From Haematobia irritans (lineage: Eukaryota; Arthropoda; Insecta; Diptera; Muscidae), in assembly GCF_050003625.1 (NCBI RefSeq), contig NC_134398.1, forward strand, positions 81,438,003-81,502,002: a stretch of 64,000 nucleotides of DNA. The letters run 5' to 3'. The position numbers and the translations under genes are program-made. The notes below the pieces were generated by a model. It worked only from the letters and a program-made list of their open reading frames with translations. It was not told where the DNA came from and did no database searches. The stretch's first letter is position 1. Each line of letters starts with the position of its first letter. Below, in pieces: positions 11,281-22,062 of the stretch.

Positions 11281-11789
11281 TCGAATCGGTATTCGTTATT
11301 ATTTCTTAGGTTAATATTGAAAGGTCTTCTAAATAAATGTTAAAACTGTGGGACACCTTCACTGTTTTGTATGTAGCCCATTTTGTCTAAATACAGAAAG
11401 GCTCCTGGAGGGATTACCCCGTTTCAAGCGAATTACGTATACACGCAAAGAAAAAAAACGTTTGGACAACGTGTACCGAAAACGTTTTTCTTTTGTTAGA
11501 GTTTTTTGAATTGCTTCGAAAATTTTAAACTTTTATCACCATAAAAATTCGTTTGTTACAAAATTTTTATTTTTTCAATAAAAAAAGTTATTTTTGAAAT
11601 AACAACACAGTCCATTTCGTTTATATCAAACACTGTTCTTTTCTGACTTTAGGTCTTTAATAAGACACATTTTACAGTTCAAAATTTAATATAGTACAAT
11701 GTAATGTTGAACATTTTTTCGGAATCTTCCGAATATATCTGGAATATATGTAAAAAAAAAAAAACAAAAGCAAAAAAAAAAAACTTTGG

Positions 11790-11868
11790 CCGAAGCAGGG
11801 TTCGAACCCACGACCCTTGGCATGAGAGTCGGACGTAGCTACCACTGCTCCACGGTGCCAAACTAAAT
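11790..11868 (-). repeat. tRNA-like unit inside a DNA element
   Basis: Minus strand: A box TGGAGCAGTGG (complement of 11842-11852) and B box GGTTCGAACCC (within 11798-11809), about 40 bp apart, as in pol III type 2 promoters. It resembles the SINE head at 6621. The ends do not pair as an acceptor stem, so I do not call it a tRNA gene. Confidence 0.65.
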
Positions 11869-11974
11869 GTTTGTTTCTGTTAAATAAACTTTGTTTATTC
11901 GGTTCGTGGGCGCCGCAAGCTATGCTATATAAATATAACTTATATTGATATTTATCAATTGATGACCATAACAG

Positions 11975-12050
11975 GTACATAGCTCAGTGGTTAGTGTGTT
12001 GGCTTACAATGTGCATGGTCCGCGGTTCGATTCTCCGTCCAGGCGAAAGG
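11975..12050 (+). repeat. tRNA-like unit inside a DNA element
   Basis: A box TAGCTCAGTGG (11980-11990) and B box GGTTCGATTCT (12024-12034), correctly spaced. It is followed by CCGTCCAGGCGAAAGG instead of a paired acceptor stem and CCA-ready end. It is a pol III promoter relic or a working SINE-like head, not a functional tRNA. Confidence 0.65.
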
Positions 12051-12366
12051 TAAAAAAATTTAAAAAATTATAAAATCGTATAATTTCTTCTACATTGTTG
12101 GTATTACAGGAAAAGGTGTTAAGAACTAAAAATCCTCGTGGATGTGAGAAAGATGTGAGGGACAATGCAATTAGCAAGAAAATAATGTTTTTTTTGAGCT
12201 AGTCTTTATGAAATTGTTTTTACATCCTGGAAAAGAATAAACGTTTATCACAAAAAGTATATACTTTTCTTCCAAATACACTTCCTTACAGCGAAAAGCA
12301 AATGAGAAACGAACTTTGTTTGTCTAAAATTTCGTTTGGGAGGAAAGAATTATTTTTTTGCGTGTA

Positions 12367-13278
12367 TATGAATCATCAGCATAATACGGAGCCAATATTA
12401 AATTATTTGTATGATTATGTGTACATTTGAGGATATGATTCCTTATTGTTTTAATTAAGAAGTTATATATTCTGTTAACATTAGCTGAATCATAGAGAAC
12501 TTTATTGAATACAAAGTGTGTATAGTTTGTTTGGGCTGATCTGAAAAGACTTGTACAAGATCTCAAACATTTTCTTCAAAATTCTAAGCCTTTCCATATA
12601 AGAGGGAGAAATGTTACACCAGATTGGTGCACCAAACTGGTTATTGTATAACAATAACTTTACAACTTTATTAACATGTTTAGAAAAAATTACAGATTTG
12701 TGATTTGTGTTATTTTGTATTCAGTATGGAGTATGAAGTACAAGAATTTGTCTAATATTAAACTTAAATATTTTACTTCGTTTTGTATCTCTTAAGTTAG
12801 ACTCAATTCCGAATTTTCTCCAGTTTTTTTTTTTTAATATTCCAATTACATTTATTAACTGGTGGACGGAAAAGTATAGATTCACATTTATTAATTTTCA
12901 TGTTCAAATTGTATGAATAATTTATTGAACGAGTTTTGTAATTTATTATTTATTTCTTCTATTTCATGTCCGACTTCGAAAATGATAATATCGTCGGCAA
13001 ATCCTATAATATTATCTATATTTTTAAGGAGATCGTGAATATAAAGATTGAATAGTATTGGAGCTTTTACAGTCCCCTGCTGTAAGCCATTGACCATTTT
13101 AAATACGCGAGAGCTTGTACATCTCTCGATAGAAACAACAAACTCTTTGCTGGAAAGCATATTAAATATGAAAATTACTAAGTGAAGAGGGAAATTATAA
13201 TCCACTAATTTCTTCATGAGTTTTGCTATCCAATTAGGCAGGCATCTGTATAAATTTTTTGATTCCAGTTCCATTGTA
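12367..13278 (-). pseudogene. LINE reverse transcriptase, C-terminal half
   Basis: Minus-strand reading. From 13274: KLVDYNFPLHLV, then the motif NGLQQGTVKAPILFNLYIHD (the PQGSVLGPLLF-type block), then FADD (complement of 12990-13001), the polymerase active site of non-LTR retrotransposons. Beyond 12890 the frame is broken. A further open piece at 12366-12566 (YNFLIKTIRNHILKC) is the C-terminal region. Part of the block just before KLVDYNF is missing. Jockey-like by layout; exact clade not determined. Confidence 0.8.
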
Positions 13279-13782
13279 CACAGAAAAAAATTTCCGTAGT
13301 TAAACTAACGCTAAATTTCATTTGTTTTTATTGGAAAAAATTTATTTGCTTGTAGTTAAATTTTATTATTTTTATCGAAATTTTCCACAGTTTAATGAAA
13401 TCTTACTTTTGTTAAGTATGTCTCAAAAATTTTATGAACTAAACGTGAGTATAAAGTTCAATGACCGTACACATAAGTTCAATATGAACTAAAGCAAAAT
13501 AAGATTTTCGTACGATTCCCAAAAATAGTACGAATGAACTACTGTATGGTTAAAATGGTCATGATTTGGCGCCAATGATTTTCTTCTTTACTTTTAGTTA
13601 ATTTTTTCTTCTATGATATGATGTAATTTCGTGAACTGCAGTTAAAAAATACAACAGGGCATTAAAATTTCCTGGTTTTAACAACGCTTTGTGGAAATCT
13701 CAAAATGTGGAGTAAAATTTAGCTCAATTTTCGTGCCAGGTAGTTCATTCTTCCTATAAAACGGTTCACTTTGTTTTCGGTG
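13279..13782. mobile_element. 504-bp MITE, CAC(A/C)G-A-tract type, in the LINE
   Basis: Left end CACAGAAAAAAATTTCC. Right end inverted CACCGAAAACAAAGTGAAC. TA on both sides (13277-13278, 13783-13784). It interrupts the LINE RT between SNI and the next segment. A second, inverted copy lies at 16241-16569. Inside is AAGTTCAATGACCGTAC, absent from the other MITE families here. Confidence 0.78.
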
Positions 13783-14013
13783 TATATTAGAAACTAACAA
13801 GGTAATAGCATGAATAGTAGAGTGCCCATGTTTAAAACCAAATTGTTTTTCGCATATGAAATTTAGCTTTTGGCAAAGTTTTTGTATTAGACTGTTGACT
13901 GCTATCTCAAATATCTTACTTATATTTGGTAAAAGGCTTATTGCTCTTAGATTTTTCGGATCCGTTAAATCTTTATCCTTTTTCGGTAATATTATAACAT
14001 TTGCACGTTTCCA
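13783..14013 (-). pseudogene. LINE reverse transcriptase, N-terminal palm/fingers
   Basis: Minus-strand protein: WKRANVIILPKKDKD, LRAISLLPNISKIFE, then KQFGFKHGHSTIHAI, the standard order of blocks at the start of non-LTR reverse transcriptases. It is continuous with the piece at 15828-16240 once the insertion at 14014-15825 is removed (SK/WKRANV). Confidence 0.85.
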
Positions 14014-14329
14014 CACCCTCAAAAAAATCGCTTCTTTAACATATGTTCCAAACATATTTTGCAGGAAGCACATATATTATTGGATACTGCCGAAACATTA
14101 ATATGTTTGTTTTATGTGAACATATTATATGTTTGGAAGCATTTTGAGCCCAAAAATATTATATGCTTGGAAGAATTTTTCCCAAAGACGATTGTGCTCA
14201 TTGCCTAACATACTGGTAATTTTCACTTCCACGAAATATTTTAGTTCTTGGCACCTTTTTCTGTAATACAAATAATTTTGAAGAAATTATTCACTTTTAT
14301 AAATTTTTTAAATTTTACCTTTCGCCTGC

Positions 14330-14396
14330 ACGGAGAATCTAACCGAGGACCATACAGTTTGTAAGCCAACACACTATCCACTGGGCTACGGAGCTG
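14330..14396 (-). repeat. tRNA-like unit in copy G
   Basis: Minus strand: A box TAGCCCAGTGG (complement of 14379-14389) and B box GGTTAGATTCT (complement of 14336-14346). It corresponds to the unit at 11975-12050 in inverted orientation. Confidence 0.6.
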
Positions 14397-14506
14397 ATAT
14401 AGTCACCAGTAGATAATTATCGTTATAAGTTACATTTATATAGCATAGTTTGCAGCGCCCACGAGCCCATGCAAACATAACATTATTTAACAGAAACATA
14501 CATTTG

Positions 14507-14580
14507 TTTGCCACGTGGAGCAGTGGTTAGCATGTCTGCTTGCATGCAAAGGGTCGTGGGTTCAATCCCTGCTCCGACCG
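14507..14580 (+). repeat. tRNA-like unit in copy G
   Basis: A box TGGAGCAGTGG (14516-14526) and B box GGTTCAATCCC (14559-14569), followed by TGCTCCGACCG. It is the counterpart of 11790-11868 and close to the SINE heads at 6621 and 43278. Confidence 0.65.
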
Positions 14581-15827
14581 AACAATTTTTTTTTTAATTT
14601 ACACATTTTATACTATATTAAATTTTATACTATGTTAAATTTTTTTATAATGAAACTTCGAAATGTGGGTTATTAAAGATTTATAGTTTTATAAGCACTG
14701 TTACGCTTGATATAAACGAAATTGACTGATATTTGGATAAAATATTATTTTTTATTGCAAAAATAACAATTTTGTAACAAAAAAACTGTTTTTGGTACAA
14801 AACTTCAAAATTTGGAAGGAATTCAAAAACTCTAACAAAGAAGAACGTGGAGTCGAGTATAAACATACATAAATAATTTTATAATATAAACATAAATTTA
14901 TTTAGGCGTGAACAGTTTTATACTAGCATTTAACACCATCGCTCTAAAATGCCTTTTATTTTTCTTTAACAATTCATTTTAAAGAAAATAAACTTTTTAA
15001 ATTGTTTTAGCTGCAAACTTGAACTTAATGCCCGCTTTTATATTTGAAGGTGTCCGTCAACTCCTCGTGGACTACTTATTAATAAAGAGGAACTAAACTT
15101 TGTTTTTATACATTTTACTGTGTAATTTTTCACTATTTCTTCCTTATTTCATTTTACTGTCCCAACTCTAAAAAGAGTATAGTGCCCTTTCGTTATTTTT
15201 ATGAAGACCCCTGATTTCTTTTAACGAACCAAGAAAAAAAATTGTGCCCATAATGCCAAAGTGATAAACAAAACACATGTCCACACATACATAAAATGCT
15301 CTCAAGGCGAAAACATATGTTGTTTGTTTTTCAAATATCTATTCTCTTGCTTCCGAATGTCCATTCTCTTTATTCAAACTAAATAATATTTAGACTTAAG
15401 CATATCAAATTTTTGGCCTTATCATAAAACAGTTTTCCGAAACAACATACAAGCGGTTTCACAGAAATTGTTCTCTTTTGATTCTTTCGCTGTGTTATGT
15501 TGATATCTTTCGTCAACTCTCCCGGTTTCCATCTCTATTTCTTTCTCTATACTCTCTCTGTCGCTTTGAATAAAATATCACAACATATGTATGTTTAGTC
15601 GCAATTTGTAAATTTATATATGTTTGCATTCACACATATGAATTTTATGAAACATTCATGCCACAAACATAATATATTCTAACATATTAACATAGATGTC
15701 CCAAACATTCTGTGTTAGTTTAGGAACATTACATGTTTGCACTTAAATATATTGTGTTTTAAAATTGTGCCCGAAACACATTTTGTTTATATCGGAACAT
15801 ATGAAAACATATTTTTCTAACAGTGCA

Positions 15828-16240
15828 TTTGCTTGGGCAAAAGGCATTGTTTATCATATTATTAAATAATGTAAGATATTCGAAGACCAAAGGTTTTGGC
15901 ATATTTTTTAAATGAATGTTTGGTATTTCATCCAAGCCAGACGATGATTTTCCCTTCAAGTTCGAAAAAATATAAGTAATTTCGTCCCTTGATATGAACA
16001 TATCATGGGTATGGGAAGATGCTATATTATTGGATAAGAATGTATCATTAAATCAACTAAATCTCAAAGGAACGTTTTCATAAATCATTTTTTGTTCAGA
16101 AAATGAACTGAAAAATGCTTCCATGTAAGCTTCAATAACGTCACATATATCTTCTTCTTTTCTTAGGACGAATTTACTTGAATCTGGTTCAAATTCTAAT
16201 GGTTGAGGATTAATATCAACATTATTTAACAAAAAAACTA
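15828..16240 (-). pseudogene. LINE ORF2, linker between endonuclease and RT
   Basis: Minus-strand segments: VDINPQPLEFEPDSSKFVLR, then AYMEAFFSSFS, then after a frame break MFISRDEITYIFSNLKGKSS and GLDEIPNIHLKN, ending NAFCPSK at the copy G insertion. DEI..IF.NLK.KSS.GLDEIPN is the conserved block that precedes the RT domain in jockey-type LINEs. Confidence 0.78.
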
Positions 16241-16569
16241 CACCGAAAAAAAAGTAAACTGTTTTATAGGAAGAATAAACTAACTCGTACGAAAATTGAA
16301 CTAAATTTTCCTCCCCATTTTGAGATTTCCACAAAGCGTTGTTAAAATCAGGAAAATTTAATGCCCCGTTGTACTTTTTAACTGCAGTTCTCGAAATTAC
16401 ACCCTCTCATATAAGAAAAAATTAACTAAAATTAAAGAAGAAAATCATTGGCGCCAAATCATGAACATTTTAACCATACAGTATTTTTGTGAATCGTACG
16501 AAAATTTTCATGTGCTTTAGTTCATATTGAACTTATGCGTACGGCCATTGAACTTTATACTCCCGTTTA
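16241..16569. mobile_element. CACCG-A-tract MITE, truncated inverted copy
   Basis: It starts CACCGAAAAAAAAGTAAAC after TA and matches the complement of 13279-13782 up to about GAACTTTATACTC. There the DD37E element has inserted; sequence beyond it at 17498 does not continue the MITE. The short open frame reading into it from the LINE is a chimera. Confidence 0.65.
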
Positions 16570-17495
16570 AAGGGTGATACGGTCAAAATTTGGTCAAGGG
16601 AAAACGCGTGTAAATCGGTGAAATCGTTTTTTTTTTTAAATCTAATTAAATTTCTTTTTCAAGTTCAATTAGTATAAAATTCAGGAAAAATATTCAGTTA
16701 GGCTTTCGCTTTTCCAAATCCGAATTGCCGGGCCTCACGCTTGACACCTGCCATCAGATTTTGTACAACCACCTTGTCCACCTTCTTCGCCGCAGAAAGC
16801 CAGTTTGCCTTGAACTGCTGCTCGTCCTTAGCAGTTTTTTGGTCTTCTTTAGGTTCCGCTTGACAATAGCCCAGTATTTCTCAATTGGCCGGAGCTCTGG
16901 CGTGTTGGGAGGGTTCTTGTCCTTGGGAACCACCTGCACGTTGTTGGCGGCGTACCACTCCATGGCCGTTTTACCGCAATGGCAAGATGCCAAATCCGGC
17001 CAAAACAGTACGGAACAACCGTGTTTCTTCAGGAAAGGCAGCAGACGTTTATTCAAACACTCTTTCTTGGTTGACAGTCCCGGAAGCTATGAAAATGCTG
17101 CTTTTCAAGCCACAGGTACAGATGGCTTGCCAAACCAGATATTTCTTTGCGAACTTTGACAGTTTTATGTGCTTGAAAATATCTGCTACCTTTCCCCTTC
17201 CTTTTGCCGTATAAAACTCCTGTCCCGGAAGCTGCTTGTAGTCGGCTTTGACGTAGGTTTCGTCGTCCATTACCACGCAGTCAAACTTCGTCAGCATCGT
17301 CGTGAACAGCCTCCGGGATCGCGCTTTGGCCGTCGTATTTTGTTTATCATCGCGATTTGGAGTCACTACCTTCTTGTAAGTCGATAGTCCGGCTCGTTTT
17401 TTGGCTCGATGCACGGGGTGTTCAGGTTTTTTAAATGCAAAATTGAAAGAAATACGTCAAGTTTATATTGACCAAATTTTGACCGTATCACCCTT
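16570..17495 (-). mobile_element. DD37E Tc1/mariner relative, 926 bp, internally deleted
   Basis: Perfect inverted ends AAGGGTGATACGGTCAAAAT, with TA on both sides (16568-16569, 17496-17497). It is shorter than the 1.2-1.3 kb typical of full elements, and the N-terminal part of the transposase is missing. It landed in the MITE at 16241. Confidence 0.88.
16754..17440 (-). pseudogene. Tc1/mariner transposase, DD37E type, broken
   Basis: Two overlapping minus-strand frames. The first (17440-17049) has the first catalytic aspartate in VVMDDETYVK and runs through YLVWQAICTCG. After a frameshift near 17050 the second (to 16754) has the second aspartate in FWPDLASCH and the third acidic residue in LRPIEKYW. 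There are 37 residues between the second and third, hence DD37E. The HTH N-terminus is absent and the C-terminus looks shortened. Confidence 0.82.
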
Positions 17496-17497
17496 TA

Positions 17498-17804
17498 ATA
17501 TATGTCTCTAACATTCTCGAATCATGTGAAACCCCATCGATTTCTTTAAATATTAATATTGTTTCTTATTAGAATACCCCTGTTGTACAAGAGTTTCTAT
17601 CTTTTCTAATTAAGTTGTAATTTTCAAAAGTAATTTATGTTTATTATTAAGTTTAGTCTCAAGGAGAAGTATAATATGAGGCTTGTGTTTATTTAAAAAA
17701 CATTGAAGATCGTATCTTCTATTTAATCTTATAAGAGAGTTAACATTAATTTGTACAATAATGAATTTATCTATTATTAAGTTGATGCTGTCATTTGGAT
17801 TCAT
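17498..17804 (-). pseudogene. LINE ORF2 start, APE-type endonuclease N-terminus
   Basis: Minus strand, ATG at 17804: MNPNDSINLIIDKFIIVQIN, then VNSLIRLNRRYDLQCFLNKH, then PHIILLLETKLN. N-S-L ... ETKL is the opening of the APE-like endonuclease of jockey/I-type LINEs, carrying the conserved asparagine and glutamate. The domain breaks off at the next insertion. Confidence 0.75.
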
Positions 17805-17809
17805 ATCTA

Positions 17810-17936
17810 ATTTATTTCAAGAGTTGTGTATAATGCATCAATTCTGGCGGCTTGTTTCTCCATTTGTTTTTCTACGTTTGGAAGTTGATGTACAATGTTT
17901 TGTATTGATAATTGTAGATTTTGAAACATATCATTA
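17810..17936 (-). pseudogene. LINE ORF1, C-terminal end
   Basis: Minus-strand frame NDMFQNLQLSIQNIVHQLPN, then EKQMEKQAARIDALYTTLEI and a TAG three bases before the ORF2 ATG. The coiled-coil-like end and tight spacing fit ORF1 directly upstream of ORF2. It is cut by the CCCTGCC element at 17937. Confidence 0.6.
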
Positions 17937-17977
17937 CCCTGCCAGCATTTCAAAGTTCCATTTCATCCTCATCACTA
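17937..17977. mobile_element. CCCTGCC-family MITE, left end fragment
   Basis: CCCTGCCAGCATTTCAAAGT and onward to CATCACTA, where copy D is inserted. The other flank of the same site resumes at 20719 after copy E. Confidence 0.7.
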
Positions 17978-18525
17978 CACGCTCACAAAAAATCGCTTCT
18001 GTAACATATACTCCCAAACATATTTTGCTTCAAGCATATATATTTTTGGGTATTGCCCAAACATTTATATGTTTGATCTCTTCCAATATATAATATGTTT
18101 GAAAGCATATTGGTCTAAACAATATATGTTTGGGTAGTCTAAGTTCCAAACATTTTGTATTTTTGCATCCAAATTCAATAATGTTGTCTTCCAAAAAACA
18201 ATATGTTATTATGTGAACATATAATATGTTTGGAAGCATTTTGCACCCAAAAATATTATATGCTTAAAAAAAATTCTCCCAAACAATATTGTGCTCAAAA
18301 TTTTATTTATTTATTTATATATTTACAATCATAATGAATTACGAAAATAAACAGGTAATATAGGTGCTAACAACATAGGTTTTCGACCTGAATGCTACAA
18401 ATTTTGTTTCTGCCTAATTGTATATTCCCCCACATCTTTCTCACTTCCACGAGATTTTTTAGTTCTTAGCACCTTTTTCTGTAATACAAACATTGTAGAA
18501 GAAATTATTCAATTTTATGATTTTT
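17978..18525 (-). mobile_element. TGTTTGG-array element, copy D (half)
   Basis: CACGCTCACAAAAAATCGC after TA. It matches copy B until GATTTTTTAT, where it is replaced by the dispersed repeat beginning TATACCCTTCACCAC. The B-box centre and the other arm are missing. Confidence 0.8.
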
Positions 18526-18662
18526 TATACCCTTCACCACTACTGTGGTACAGGGTATAATAAGTTTGTGCATTTGTATGTAACGCCAAGAAGGAGTAAT
18601 CATAGACCAACCTTTTAGTATACGGATCGGCTTAGAATTAAATTCTGAGTCGATTTAGCGAT

Positions 18663-18782
18663 GTCCGTCTGTCTGTCTGTCTGTCTGTCCGTCTGTCCGT
18701 CTGTCTGTCCGTCTGTCTGTCCGTCTGTCTGTCCGTCTGTCTGTCCGTCTGTCTGTCCGTCTGTCTGTCTGTCTGTCTGTTG
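18663..18782. repeat. GTCC/GTCT microsatellite
   Basis: About 120 bp of TGTC and CGTC units in a repeating TGTCCGTC pattern. The cysteine-free open frame it creates on the minus strand is meaningless. Confidence 0.95.
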
Positions 18783-19076
18783 ATGTATTTTTGTGTGCAA
18801 AGTACAGCTCGCAGTTTTAGTCCGATTGTCCTAAAATTTGGTATAGGGTCCTGTTTCGGCTCAAAGACGATCCCTATTGATTTTGGAAAAAATCGGTTCA
18901 GATTTAGATATAGCTGCCATATATATTTTTCACCGATCTGGTCATAATTGGCGTGTATATCAACCGATCTTCCTCAAGTTCCGTACATCCGAATATTTTA
19001 TGAGTCTCGAAAAACTTGCGAAATATCAGCCAAATCGGTTCAGATTTAGATATAGCTCCCATATATAGCTTTCGCC

Positions 19077-19380
19077 CGATTTACACTCATTTGCCCACAG
19101 AGGCCAATTTTTTGCTCCGATTTAGTTGAAATTTTGCATAGGGAGTAGAATTAGCTTTGTAACTATGCGTGCCAAATTTGCTTGAAATCGGTTCAGATTT
19201 GGATATATCTCCCATATAAAGCTTTCGCCCGATTTACACTCATATGACCACAGAGGCCAATTTTTAACTCCGATTTAGTTGAAATTTTGCACAGGGAGTA
19301 GAATTAGCATTGTAGCTATGCGTGCCAAATTTGGTTGAAATCGGTTCAGATTTAGATATAGCTCCCATATATATGTTTTT
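19077..19380. repeat. Two tandem units of about 152 bp
   Basis: CGATTTACACTCAT starts at 19077 and 19229. The two units are alike along their length (AGAGGCCAATTTTT, GGGAGTAGAATTAGC) and a third begins and fades. Confidence 0.7.
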
Positions 19381-19740
19381 CTGATTTCGACAAAAATGGT
19401 CAAAATACCAACATTTTCCTTGTAAAATCGCCACTGCTTAGTCGAAAAGTTGTAAAAATGACTCTAATTTTCCTAAACTTCTAATACATATATATCGAGC
19501 GATAAATCATAAATAAACTTTTTCGAAGTTTCCTTAAAATTGCTTCAGATTTAAACGTTTCCCATATTTTTTTTACTAACATTGTGTTCCACCCTAGTGC
19601 ATTAGCCGACTTAAATTTTGAGTCTATAGATTTTGTTGAAGTCTATCAAATTCTTCCAGATCGAGTGATATTTAAATTTATGTATTTGGGACAAACCTTT
19701 ATTTTGACGGATGTGATATGGTATCGAAAATTTAGATCTA

Positions 19741-20718
19741 CACGCTCACAAAAAATCGCTTCTGTAACATATACTCCCAAACATATTTTGCTTCAAGCAT
19801 ATACATTTTTGGGTATTGCCCAAACATTTATATGTTTGATCTCTACCAATATATAATATGTTTGAAAGCATATTGGTCTAAACAATATATGTTTGGGTAG
19901 TCTAAGTTCCAAACATTTTGTATTTTTGCATCCAAATTCAATAATGTTGTCTTCCAAAAAACAATATGTTATTATGTGACCATATAATATGTTTGGAAGC
20001 ATTTTGCACCCAAAAATATTATATGCTTAAAAAAAAATTCTCTCAAACAATATTGTGCTCAAAATTTTATTTATTTATTTATATATTTACAATCATAATG
20101 AATTATGAAAATAAACAGGTAATATAGGTGCTAACAACATAGGTTTTCGACATGAATGCTCAAAATTTTGTTTCTGCCCAATTGTATATTCCCCGACATC
20201 TTTTTCACTTCCACGAGATTTTTTAGTTCTTAGCACCTTTTTCTGTAATACAAACATTGTAGAAGAAATTATTTAATTTCATGATTTTTTTTATTTTAAT
20301 TTTACCTTTTGCCGGACGGGGATTCGAACAGCGGACCACACAGTTTGTAAGGATCAAAGAAGTAGCTGATCAATTGCCCAAGGAAAAATAAAATGTTAAT
20401 TTTGTAATAACAAGCAACAACCACCAACTTAATTCAATATCGCTCCCTGTTAAATAGCGCTCCAAGCTACTAAACACATATATGTTTATAGGCTATTTCT
20501 AAATTAATATATGTTTGCATTCAAGCATATTATATTTACAAACATTTTATGTCCCAAACATAATATGTTCTAACATATTAACATATATGTCCCAAACATG
20601 TTATGCTAGTTTATGAACATTATATGCTTGCACTCAAAAATATTGTGTTTAAAAATTTGTGTTCCAAACATATAATGTTTATAGCCAAACATATGAAAAA
20701 CAGTCTTTTTCAACCGTG
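19741..20718 (-). mobile_element. TGTTTGG-array element, copy E (978 bp)
   Basis: CACGCTCACAAAAAATCGC at the left, ...TTTTTCAACCGTG at the right, TA on both sides. Minus-strand B box near 20323-20334. Its right flank is the continuation of the CCCTGCC MITE broken at copy D, not of the sequence on its left. Confidence 0.87.
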
Positions 20719-21416
20719 TACCTCAGAATCGTAAGTGACGCTGCAACAATCGCCAACTATGATGGGGGAAGCGTATGAAAAAGTATGAAATGTACATGAA
20801 AGTATTTTGCCATCACTATTGTTACAAGAGCCATTTTATATTTTGTGAAACACCAAGCGCAACTAGCTTTTTATAATTTATTTAGATAAAATCGATAATG
20901 AAGTGCTGAAAACATAGTTATTTCGCTTAAAATTGTAAAAGGTGAACAATTTTTGACTTTCCAAATGGAATAAAGTGATTGTTTTTCACTGGCTGATAGA
21001 CGCTGCAACATGTAACTTGCCACTTGTAAATCAACATCATTCTATTATTAATGTAAAAAAAATATGTTAAATGTGTTGTGATAGTGGTATAAATGTTATA
21101 TTTATAAGAATTTATAAATGTTTAATCAAATTAATAAACATCTAAACAATCGTGTTTTACTTGACCATAATGATTCATTTACAACTATCTTAAAATTCAC
21201 TTTTTCTGATTGTTTGAAGGGGCTCTTATTGGCGTCATTCTAAATTTATTAAAAAAGGCACCTAATAATCGCACTTATGCGATACTTTTTTGTAGTAACT
21301 TGGTGTGGTACAACTTCTCAATAGTGACGGCGCTTTTCCGACGAGTTTTGGATGTCGTATACGATTGTTTTCGACGTGGTGGGGATTCTCAGAAGCGCCG
21401 TCAATTCAAAAAATGT
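20719..21416. mobile_element. CCCTGCC-family MITE, remainder
   Basis: It resumes TACCTCAGAATCGTAAGTGAC and carries the family hallmarks TTGCCATCACTATTG, CACCAAGCGCAACTAGCTT, GACGGCGCTTTTCCGACGAG and GGGGATTCTCAGAAGCGCC, ending CAAAAAATGTACAC instead of the usual AAAATGTTGGCAGGG, so the right tip is degraded. Confidence 0.7.
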
Positions 21417-22062
21417 ACACAGTAAAGTTTTTCTTTTTCATCAGTTGTTACTTTTGACACGCTGCAATTGCCCATCTCGTGATTCTGATCGCATTTAACG
21501 CATTTGGATTCTCGAAAGCAGTTGAACAGTGGCCAATTTGGCTTCGTTAGCGGCATTTAATTCAAATTTGAAAAAGCGTTATTTTTTTTTTAAATCGATA
21601 TCATATGCTTTCATTAGATTTTTATCGATTTTTCAAGGCTCAGCTTACATCTGATGAACAGCTGTGAGCTGTCAAAGTTATCATATGTTTCTGAAAGTTT
21701 TGTGCAAAATATTTTCACCGTTTACATTGTGTGTATATTCATATAAAATTTGCAACTATCATTATTTTGATTAAAGGTATTATTAGATACCAACGACAGG
21801 GTATGTATTATGTAAAAAAGTGTTAGTGACCTGTCTATATATATGTTATTCATAAAACGTATTCGTTTGTAAGTGTATTAGCAACTCGCCGATTATAACG
21901 TATACCTGCCTTTTGTGGAGTAGAGCTTAAAAAATTCACATATGTTCAGTCTAGCTCTAATTGTTCCTGGATATGTAAGCCATTGTGTGTCGAAAATGTC
22001 CAAAGTGAACTGCGAATACCTGCTAGCCTTCAATTTATTGTACTTTTTAGACCCTTTATTTA
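21417..22062. other. Unassigned sequence
   Basis: No convincing gene. CAGTGGCCAATTTGGCTTCG near 21531 resembles, inverted, the stretch at 24717-24741, so part is an unnamed repeat. From about 22060 an open frame of transposon-like character begins. Confidence 0.5.

Larger units (their letters stand above)
11442..12364. mobile_element. 923-bp element with two divergent tRNA-like units
   Basis: The ends are CACGCAAAGAAAAAAAACG and, inverted from the right, CACGCAAAAAAATAATTC, with TA on both sides (11440-11441, 12365-12366). It sits in the LINE tail. The core contains a minus-strand tRNA-like unit (11790-11868) and a plus-strand one (11975-12050) about 105 bp apart, firing outward. Downstream of the plus unit, GTATTACAGGAAAAGGTG and AAGAACTAAAAA match the centre of the TGTTTGG-array family, so the two are related. 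No protein frame. Confidence 0.8.
14014..15825. mobile_element. TGTTTGG-array relative, copy G (1812 bp), in LINE RT
   Basis: The left end is CACCCTCAAAAAAATCGC. The right end inverted is CACTGTTAGAAAAATATG. CA lies on both sides (14012-14013, 15826-15827). Removing it restores the RT codons for PSKWKRANV exactly. The arms at about 14014-14200 and 15590-15825 carry the ATGTTTGG words in both orientations. The middle holds two divergent tRNA-like units (14330-14396 minus, 14507-14580 plus) and about 1 kb of sequence not seen in the shorter copies. Confidence 0.85.
18526..19738. repeat. Muscid-type dispersed repeat with tandem units
   Basis: It begins TATACCCTTCACCACTACTG. It holds a tetranucleotide array (18663-18782), then repeated units with the words AAATCGGTTCAGATTTAGAT and GCTTTCGCCCGATTTACACT at 19066-19229, period about 152 bp, and decays by about 19400. 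A related GGTATAA palindrome recurs at 40848-40882. No gene. Confidence 0.65.

Noticed and set aside
11790..14580. Functional tRNA genes at 11790, 11975, 14330 and 14507
   Set aside because: A and B boxes are good, but the ends do not pair as acceptor stems and all four units sit inside transposable elements. Called tRNA-like instead.
18615..18800. Open frame of repeated TDGQTDRQ
   Set aside because: It is the translation of the GTCC/GTCT microsatellite.
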